DNA from: Planctomycetota bacterium
GTDB lineage: Bacteria > Planctomycetota > JAMOSO01
Reading direction: 5' to 3'
DNA: 28,747 bases
Assembly: GCA_027063065.1 (NCBI GenBank)
Contig: JAMOSO010000053.1
Location: forward strand, 1-28,747
Shown one piece after another: positions 6,807 through 12,964 of the stretch. The notes beneath the pieces are model-generated. The model was not told the DNA's origin and did no database searches. It was given only the letters and a program-made list of their open reading frames with translations. The first letter of the stretch is position 1. Each line of letters begins with the position of its first letter. Position numbers and translations under genes: made by a program.

Positions 6807-7736
6807 ATGAAAAAAACTAAATTATATATGCGCAAACCACTTCCAAATAAAAATGGTCTAAGTCCAAGCGCCATCTGGTTACCAAAAAATACCAAATGGA
6901 ATTTCATCTTAGATTTTTTATGTGAAAAATTTTGTGATGTATCGATTGAAAGCTGGAAAGATAGAATGCGCTTATCTGAAGTTGTCGACGAAAATGGTAA
7001 TGCCTTTAAACCTGAATCTAAATACCAAGAATTAACACATTTATTTTACTACAGAGAACTACCTTATGAATCAAAAGTACCATTTTTAGAAAAAATAATT
7101 TATCAAGATGATTTTATAATTGTAGCTGATAAGCCACATTTTTTAGCGACTGTTCCATCTGGCAAATACATTCAAGAAACTTTATTAGTTAGACTGCAAA
7201 ATAAACTAAATATACAAAATATCGTACCTATACACCGCTTAGACAGAGAAACAGCAGGACTTATAATATTTGCAAAACAGCCCAAATATAGAGGCGCATA
7301 CCAAAGTCTATTTGCTAAAAAGCTTGTTAAAAAAATATACCAAGCTATTGCGCCACCAATAAAATTTAAATTACCTCTAACCTATAGCGCTTGTATGCAA
7401 AAAGGACATCCATTTTTTAGAATGCAAACAATAAACGCACCTAGTAACAGCACAACAATTATTGATGTAATAGAAAAAAGTAAAAATTATTGGCTATATC
7501 AACTAGAACCTCAAACAGGCAAAAAACATCAATTGCGTTTACATATGAGTAATTTAGATGCTCCAATATTAAATGATTCCTTTTATCCTAATTTACAAAT
7601 CGAACAAAATTGCAACTACAACAACCCTCTGCAATTATTAGCTAAACAAATCAGTTTTATTGACCCTATATCTAAACAAAAAAGGACTTTTTTTAGTACA
7701 CAATCTTTAAATCTAAACAAATTCACCCACTGTTAG
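6807..7736 (+). CDS. RluA-family RNA pseudouridine synthase
   Basis: Converts specific uridines in RNA to pseudouridine. The catalytic motif IHRLDRETAGLIIF contains Asp146, and the downstream LEPQTGKKHQLRLHM matches the family's RNA-contacting segment. The N-terminal ~95 residues (WLPKN, GEVVDENG-like RLSEVVDENG, FYYREL) belong to a subgroup known from proteobacteria whose RNA substrate I cannot name. The ATG at 6807 is preferred over the TTG two codons earlier. TAAAAT (6795-6800) lies so that transcription would begin at the ATG, with no Shine-Dalgarno site. The 3' end overlaps the convergent cyclic-nucleotide-binding gene by 14 bases. Confidence 0.88.
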   Translation: MKKTKLYMRKPLPNKNGLSPSAIWLPKNTKWNFILDFLCEKFCDVSIESWKDRMRLSEVVDENGNAFKPESKYQELTHLFYYRELPYESKVPFLEKIIYQDDFIIVADKPHFLATVPSGKYIQETLLVRLQNKLNIQNIVPIHRLDRETAGLIIFAKQPKYRGAYQSLFAKKLVKKIYQAIAPPIKFKLPLTYSACMQKGHPFFRMQTINAPSNSTTIIDVIEKSKNYWLYQLEPQTGKKHQLRLHMSNLDAPILNDSFYPNLQIEQNCNYNNPLQLLAKQISFIDPISKQKRTFFSTQSLNLNKFTHC

Positions 7737-8739
7737 ATATTAAATTAATATAATTATCTGTAGTATTGGCTATTCTCTCTGCCAAATTTTGACACATTTG
7801 CAAAACTAATTTTGGATGATGTAATACAAATTGCTTTAATTGTCCACCAGGCACACAAAATAATCGACAATTTGTCTTAGCGCGCACAGTAGCAGCCCTT
7901 GGCTTGCATAACAAACCAGACATCTCCCCTATAACCTGACCTGCTTGCTCAATCTCTGCCACATGATTTTCATTAATATATACATCTACCCTACCCGAAA
8001 TCAAAATAAACATATCTGTTGAGCGGTCGTTTTGTTCAAATAAAACATCGCCTACTTCTAAATTAATTTCACCTTGAATATATCTACTATCTTCTGGCTG
8101 TTCATGACGCATCAACGACTCAAAATAATCACTAAATAACCCTGTAGTTACAGCATGCCCCATACATTTAGAATAATTTTTATCTGTTAACGATAATTTC
8201 TTAGCTAAAGAATAACACATTCTAGACAACACTTCTGGTCTTTTTTTAGCTGATTCTATTAAATTATCACCATTAAATCTTAGTAATTTGGTTGAACAAG
8301 CTGTTCTAACATCAGCAAATCTTGGACAACCTCTTAAAACTGCCATCTCACCTATAAAAGTGCCTCGTTCAGAAATCCTAGCAATAACCTGAAAATCTTT
8401 AACAATCTCTACCTCACCATCCATTAATATATAAATATCACTACTATAATCGCCTTCCATAAATAAGGTAAAATCAGCAGGGAATTCCCTAGAATCTTTA
8501 TATAAATTTTTAACTTCGCTTTGATGCTGGTTTTCTATATTAGTATCTATGGTTTCCTGATCTAAACCTTCACTCAGCACAGAAACCATTTGATCTAAAA
8601 CTTTATCATTTAAACCATCTAACATCTGAGCAGTTATAACATCACCTGCTTTAGCAATAATTCTATTGCCACATCGACATTCTCTTGCTAATAATAAACC
8701 AATTGCTAATTTTAAAGGAATGCGACCTATTAGACTCAT
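7723..8739 (-). CDS. protein with two cyclic-nucleotide-binding domains
   Basis: Two CRP/PKA-type cyclic-nucleotide-binding folds lie in tandem, at about residues 80-185 and 218-330. Each keeps the phosphate-binding cassette: FIGEMAVLRGCPRFADV (E131, R140) and VIGEMSGLLCKPRAATV (E272, R281). The second is closest to the consensus. The N-terminal 60 residues include GNRIIAKAGDVITAQMLDGL, resembling a small domain found before signalling modules. There is no DNA-binding helix-turn-helix, kinase or cyclase domain, so it may be a binding-only or scaffold protein. It starts three bases after the aminotransferase stop, so the genes are co-transcribed and coupled. It overlaps the end of the convergent pseudouridine synthase gene by 14 bases. 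Confidence 0.85.
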   Translation of the reverse strand: MSLIGRIPLKLAIGLLLARECRCGNRIIAKAGDVITAQMLDGLNDKVLDQMVSVLSEGLDQETIDTNIENQHQSEVKNLYKDSREFPADFTLFMEGDYSSDIYILMDGEVEIVKDFQVIARISERGTFIGEMAVLRGCPRFADVRTACSTKLLRFNGDNLIESAKKRPEVLSRMCYSLAKKLSLTDKNYSKCMGHAVTTGLFSDYFESLMRHEQPEDSRYIQGEINLEVGDVLFEQNDRSTDMFILISGRVDVYINENHVAEIEQAGQVIGEMSGLLCKPRAATVRAKTNCRLFCVPGGQLKQFVLHHPKLVLQMCQNLAERIANTTDNYINLISNSG

Positions 8740-8742
8740 ACT

Positions 8743-9849
8743 TTATAAAGAATTGTAAATATCCGTTATAGAAGATGTAACAGTATAAACTTGAGATTCT
8801 GTAATATGACTAAAAATAGGTAAAACTAAAACTTCCTGAGCAGCACGATTGGTAACTGGCAAATATGGTGTGGATAGGTGTGTATAACACATTAATTCAT
8901 GCAAGGCTGGCGATCCATACTTGCGTGTTTGCACACCTAAAGCTTGCAGTTTAGAGGATAAATCATCTCGACTCATGCCAAATTTATCTCTATCTATAAA
9001 AATACCAAAATAAACGCCATTACTATGACAACCATCTGTCATCTTTTGAAAAGTAATACCGGGTAATTTAGATAACTCATCTTTATATATAGATATCATA
9101 TTTAATCGATGCTCAATAGCTTTTGGCATTGTTTCAAAACAACTTAAACCTATTGCTGCATGCATTTCTGACATTCTAGCATTTAAACCTACAGAAGGTG
9201 AATCATACTGTGGAGTTAAGCCATAATTACGATTTAACCGTATAAAATCAGCCAATTGTTTGTTATTAGTCGCAACGGCTCCGCCTTCGCAAGTAGTAAT
9301 CAATTTTGTTGGCGAAAAGCTAAAAATTTCAGCATCCCCTCTATCACCTAAATACCTACCATTATATTTAACCCCCATTCCCTGAGCAGAATCATAAATT
9401 AAAGCCAATTTATAATTATTAGCTATTTGCTGTAAAGCATCATGATTACAAGCGTTACCCCAAAGAGTTACTCCAAGTATAGCAACTGTTTTAGAAGTAA
9501 TTGCCCCTTCGATAGCTTGTGCATCAATTAAATAAGTAGACGGTTCAACATCTACAAACACTGGCTTTAAATTATTCCAAATCAAAGCATGTGCAGAAGC
9601 AGGAAATGTAAAACTAGGCAAAATAACCTCTGAACCAACTGGAAAATTAAAACTTTTCCACGTCAATAACATACCTAAGGTATTGCTTGAGGTAGCCACA
9701 ACATGCTTAACGCCTATTAATTTGGTTAGGTGATTTTCAAACTGTTTTACCAATCTACCATTGGTAATCTGACAATCATCAAATGGCGCTATCATAAGTT
9801 TATGTACATCATCTAATGATGGTAATGTAGGTTGAGAAACTGGTATCAT
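8743..9849 (-). CDS. DegT/DnrJ/EryC1/StrS-family PLP aminotransferase
   Basis: Pyridoxal-phosphate enzyme of the family that transaminates keto-sugars during surface-polysaccharide or antibiotic sugar synthesis. PLP contacts are visible as DSAQGMG (D153, Q156) and the Schiff-base lysine in SFSPTKLITTCEGGAV (K182). The length of 368 residues is normal. The start is taken at 9849 (MIPVSQPTLPSLDD), since family members begin just before this segment; an in-frame ATG lies at 9873. No other sugar-biosynthesis gene is nearby, so the substrate is unknown. It is coupled to the cyclic-nucleotide-binding protein downstream and divergent from surE. Confidence 0.87.
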   Translation of the reverse strand: MIPVSQPTLPSLDDVHKLMIAPFDDCQITNGRLVKQFENHLTKLIGVKHVVATSSNTLGMLLTWKSFNFPVGSEVILPSFTFPASAHALIWNNLKPVFVDVEPSTYLIDAQAIEGAITSKTVAILGVTLWGNACNHDALQQIANNYKLALIYDSAQGMGVKYNGRYLGDRGDAEIFSFSPTKLITTCEGGAVATNNKQLADFIRLNRNYGLTPQYDSPSVGLNARMSEMHAAIGLSCFETMPKAIEHRLNMISIYKDELSKLPGITFQKMTDGCHSNGVYFGIFIDRDKFGMSRDDLSSKLQALGVQTRKYGSPALHELMCYTHLSTPYLPVTNRAAQEVLVLPIFSHITESQVYTVTSSITDIYNSL

Positions 9850-9909
9850 AATTCTAAATAATACCACCATCATCTAGATATACAAGCAACTTAATGATAT
9901 GCTTATTGT

Positions 9910-10617
9910 ATGAACATATTATTAACCAACGATGATGGTATTGCTTCTATAGGAATACAAAAACTTGGTTTATGCTTGTCTGATTTAGGACATAATACAA
10001 AAATTATTGCGCCTTCACATTGTCGCAGTGCTAACTCTATGTCATTAACTATTAACAAAAAAATGTTATTAACTGAACACAATATTAATGGTATTTCAAA
10101 CGCTTATTCTTTAGATGGTACAAGTGTAGATTGCGTAAAACTTGCATTAATCAAATTCAACAAACCTAAAATAGATTTAGTAATATCCGGTATTAATATT
10201 GGTGCAAACGTAGCAAGAGACTTACACTATTCAGCCACAGTTGGCGCCGCCATCGAGGCTTGCCTGTCTGATGTGCCAGCTATTGCAATATCTGCCGAAT
10301 GCGACAACAACCAACAAAATTGTCGATTTGATGACGCAAACCAAGTTTTAATAAAACATTTTAATAATATTTATCATCATTTAATTGCAAACAAATATAC
10401 ATTTGCCAATATTAATGTACCTTTAAATAAATATAAAAATATTTTTTTTACTAAAGCAGCCCATAATTTAGTCTACGAAGACGCGTATCAAAACGCAGGT
10501 GATTATTATCAATTAATTGGAGGCCGTGATACAAAATTACGCAATCATCAATTGGATTTAGGTGCAATCAATGATGGCTATGCTTCAATTAGTTACCTAA
10601 AACCACAATGGAATTAA
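9910..10617 (+). CDS. surE: 5'/3'-nucleotidase SurE
   Basis: Metal-dependent nucleotidase/exopolyphosphatase linked to stationary-phase survival. The N-terminus MNILLTNDDGIASIGI gives the metal ligands D8 and D9. APSHCRSANS supplies the conserved Ser (S40), and VISGINIGANVARDLHYSATVGAA holds N96 and the substrate loop. The length of 235 residues is slightly short but complete. TATGCT (9898-9903) ends seven bases before the ATG and no Shine-Dalgarno site is present, consistent with a leaderless mRNA; the -35 region is poor. It is convergent with the AraC gene, separated by an AT palindrome. Confidence 0.92.
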   Translation: MNILLTNDDGIASIGIQKLGLCLSDLGHNTKIIAPSHCRSANSMSLTINKKMLLTEHNINGISNAYSLDGTSVDCVKLALIKFNKPKIDLVISGINIGANVARDLHYSATVGAAIEACLSDVPAIAISAECDNNQQNCRFDDANQVLIKHFNNIYHHLIANKYTFANINVPLNKYKNIFFTKAAHNLVYEDAYQNAGDYYQLIGGRDTKLRNHQLDLGAINDGYASISYLKPQWN

Positions 10618-10628
10618 ACCAATCCCCA

Positions 10629-10651
10629 TTTAATAATTAGTAATTATTAAA
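10629..10651. terminator. AT-only palindrome between convergent surE and araC-type genes
   Basis: A perfect 23-base palindrome, TTTAATAATTA, G, TAATTATTAAA, begins 12 bases after the surE stop and overlaps the stop codon of the AraC-family gene. Its position between convergent genes suggests a two-way transcription stop. It has no G-C pairs in the stem, so its strength is doubtful. Confidence 0.35.
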
Positions 10652-11446
10652 GTACAAGCTGTTAGAACGTCTAAATTGTAATGGGGTTTGCTTAGTGCGT
10701 TTTTTAAAAAAATTAGAAAAATAATGAGCATCATTAAACTGTAACTTAGAAGAAATTTTCTTGATAGAGTCGCAAGAATTAATTAACAACCATTTTGCAG
10801 ACTCTAACCTTTGGGTTAATAAATATTCCCATGGAGTAATCCCAATAGCAGCTTTAAATTGTCGTATCAAATGTATTTTAGAACAACTAAATTCATCGGC
10901 CATAATATCTAAGGACACAAAATCTTCTGTATGTCTATTTAAATAGATAAGCATCTCTTTAATGTTTTGTGCAACATTTATTTGATGTTTATCTACATTA
11001 AATTTATGCAATTCTAAAATAAACTCATGCAACATAATTGGCAAACGAAACATAAACTCATGTGGTTCATCCTGTTTTGACTGTAATATCCTTTTAATGA
11101 AAAACGCTAAATCGATATTAGAAAAATAACAAATAGAATCTAAATGATAGTGATTAATTAAAGTTCTAACTAAAGAACCTTTAACATGAAAATAAATTTT
11201 ATGACAGTCTGCATTGCCAGTTGGATATATCGTATGATTACTTCCATCTGGCAATATATATAAATCACCTTTATTTGCTGTATATGTAACTCCATTTACA
11301 ATTGCCACGGCACTACCCTGTTCAACAGCCTCAAATACCCACCCGTCAAAATCTGTACGCTCAAACCTATGGCTTTGTAATCCACTTGTCGCCACAATAG
11401 CAAAACCACCATACAGTTCAACTTCACATTGATTATCATATACCAT
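10637..11446 (-). CDS. AraC-family transcriptional regulator
   Basis: One-component regulator. Residues ~1-110 form a cupin-type sensing domain (AIVNGVTYTANKGDLYILPDGSNHTIYP). Residues ~165-265 carry the AraC/XylS double helix-turn-helix, with MADEFSCSKIHLIRQFKAAIG as the first motif and SKLQFNDAHYFSNFFKKRTKQTPLQFR as the second. The 269-residue length is standard. The ligand is probably a sugar or sugar derivative, inferred from the family and from the divergent oxidoreductase gene at 11538, which it probably controls from the 91-base shared intergenic region. Confidence 0.9.
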   Translation of the reverse strand: MVYDNQCEVELYGGFAIVATSGLQSHRFERTDFDGWVFEAVEQGSAVAIVNGVTYTANKGDLYILPDGSNHTIYPTGNADCHKIYFHVKGSLVRTLINHYHLDSICYFSNIDLAFFIKRILQSKQDEPHEFMFRLPIMLHEFILELHKFNVDKHQINVAQNIKEMLIYLNRHTEDFVSLDIMADEFSCSKIHLIRQFKAAIGITPWEYLLTQRLESAKWLLINSCDSIKKISSKLQFNDAHYFSNFFKKRTKQTPLQFRRSNSLYFNNY

Positions 11447-11537
11447 GTTAATATGTTACACCTTTTTTATAATTTAATCTATTTTTATTTACAATCTTAA
11501 ACATATAGTAACAATAATTAAATTATATGGAGATAAT

Positions 11538-12707
11538 ATGAAAACAATAAAAATAGGTTCAATAGGCTGTGGAGGCCGTGGCACATTAGTCAAAAATGCT
11601 CACCAACCAGAAAATGGTTTTATCATAAGCGCTGTATCTGACTTAGATGAAAATGCATTTAAAGAATATAAAGAATTATGTGGTGATAATATTTTCACCA
11701 CTAATAATTATAAAGATATTTTAAAAATTGATGATATAGATGTTGTTTTTATCACTACGCCTGATTATTTACACGAAGAAATGGCTATTAATGCACTAAA
11801 AGCTGGCAAAGCGGTTTATTTAGAAAAACCAATGGCCATAACCATAGAAGGATGTGATCGTATTTTACAAACAGCCTTTGAAACTGGATCAAAATTATAT
11901 TTAGGTCATAATATGCGCCATTTTGCATCTGTGTTAAAAATGAAAGAAATTATAGATTCTGGAATCATTGGAGACATACAAACTGTTTGGTGTAGACATT
12001 TTATCAATTACGGAGGTGACGCCTACTTTAAAGATTGGCATTCAGAACAGCGTTATTCCAATGGATTATTATTACAAAAAGGCGCACATGATATCGATGT
12101 TATGCATTGGTTAGCCGGAGGGTTTACAACTAAAGTAAGTGGTATGGGCAAATTATCAGTATACGACAAATGCTCCAGACGACCAACTGAGCAAAAAGGC
12201 ATTGTAGAATGGAATGATGATAACTGGCCACCTTTAGAACAAAAAGATTTTTCACCAGAAATTAATGTCGAAGATAGCAGTATGATTATGATGCAATTAG
12301 ATAATGGCGTGCAAATGTCTTATAATCAATGTCACTATGCACCAGACTGTACTAGAAACTACACTTTCATTGGCACTAAAGGTCGCATAGAAAATATTGG
12401 TGATACTGGCAAATGCCAAGTATGGGTTTACACATCCCGTAAAAGTGCTTTTCACGATCCAGACATCAAACATCAACTATTTCCTGTCGAGGGTACTCAT
12501 GGTGGAGCAGATCCTTTAATCGTTAATGAATTTTTAAATTTTGTAGCAAAAAACATTAAAACTAGCACCAATCCAATCGCTGCTAGATATGCAGTTGCAA
12601 CTGGCGTAAAAGCTACAGAATCGATTAGAACAGGTGGCGGTTTGCTTGAAATACCCAAATTGTCAGATGAAATAATCAACTATTTTGAAAATGGTCAACA
12701 AAAATAA
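11538..12707 (+). CDS. Gfo/Idh/MocA-family NAD(P)-dependent oxidoreductase
   Basis: Sugar or inositol dehydrogenase-like enzyme. The N-terminal Rossmann fold starts IGSIGCGGRGTLVK (residues 6-19). EKPMA (96-100) holds the conserved Lys97 that sits at the active site. The second signature, KGAHDIDVMHWLAGG (181-195), provides the catalytic H184 and D185/D187. The length of 389 residues is normal. GGAG lies five bases before the ATG, a good ribosome-binding site. It is probably regulated by the divergent AraC-family gene. The exact substrate cannot be read from sequence. Confidence 0.9.
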   Translation: MKTIKIGSIGCGGRGTLVKNAHQPENGFIISAVSDLDENAFKEYKELCGDNIFTTNNYKDILKIDDIDVVFITTPDYLHEEMAINALKAGKAVYLEKPMAITIEGCDRILQTAFETGSKLYLGHNMRHFASVLKMKEIIDSGIIGDIQTVWCRHFINYGGDAYFKDWHSEQRYSNGLLLQKGAHDIDVMHWLAGGFTTKVSGMGKLSVYDKCSRRPTEQKGIVEWNDDNWPPLEQKDFSPEINVEDSSMIMMQLDNGVQMSYNQCHYAPDCTRNYTFIGTKGRIENIGDTGKCQVWVYTSRKSAFHDPDIKHQLFPVEGTHGGADPLIVNEFLNFVAKNIKTSTNPIAARYAVATGVKATESIRTGGGLLEIPKLSDEIINYFENGQQK

Positions 12708-12725
12708 AAATTTTACCAAACAACA

Positions 12726-12830
12726 TTAACTCACATCTTTATATATTAGAGATTCTCGCGATTTTTTACTCAAAACTTCTACGGCTACTTTAGCTTTATA
12801 TTCTGCTGAGTGTTGATGACATGTTCTGAA
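12726..12830 (-). pseudogene. decayed IS3-type transposase OrfA fragment
   Basis: One minus-strand frame reads HSAEYKAKVAVEVLSKKS from 12812, continuing to a stop at 12726-12728. This closely resembles the start of IS3-family OrfA helix-turn-helix proteins, typically (Y/H)SAEFKAKVALEALK. The residues before it (SKIFRTCHQ) have no start codon in frame, and the homology fades after about 15 residues. No OrfB, terminal repeats or target duplication is visible, so this is a short relic rather than an element. Confidence 0.55.
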
Positions 12831-12835
12831 TATTT

Positions 12836-12871
12836 TCGACCATTTTATTTAAATAAAATGGTCGATTTTTT
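12836..12871 (+). terminator. terminator, 30-base perfect palindrome
   Basis: TCGACCATTTTATTT (12836-12850) and its exact complement (12851-12865) are followed by TTTTTTC. In RNA this gives a long stem with G-C pairs at its base and a U-tract on the plus strand. It lies about 130 bases after the Gfo/Idh gene, which it probably terminates, and upstream of the antiporter promoter. Confidence 0.7.
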
Positions 12872-12918
12872 CTTAGCAACTGTCTGTTTTTTAGCAAGTA
12901 CTTTTAACAACAACATTT

Positions 12919-12958
12919 ACAAGCAACAGCTTGTTATACCATAAACAAACATTATAAT
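12919..12958 (+). promoter_or_regulatory. antiporter promoter with inverted repeat over the -35 box
   Basis: TTGTTA (12931-12936), 16 bases, TATAAT (12953-12958); the ATG at 12965 then lies seven bases on, at the expected transcription start. An inverted repeat, ACAAGC-AACA-GCTTGT (12919-12934), overlaps the -35 box and could be an operator. That last point is inference. Confidence 0.6.
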
Positions 12959-12964
12959 ATGTTT

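Noticed and set aside
11447-11537. AraC binding sites in the divergent intergenic region
   Set aside because: No clear pair of direct repeats could be told apart from AT-rich background, so no operator is called.
12845-12916. 23-codon lysine-rich minus-strand ORF as a real small gene
   Set aside because: No ribosome-binding site, its end lies in the palindrome, and it sits in an apparently decayed region; mentioned only within the transposase-fossil finding.
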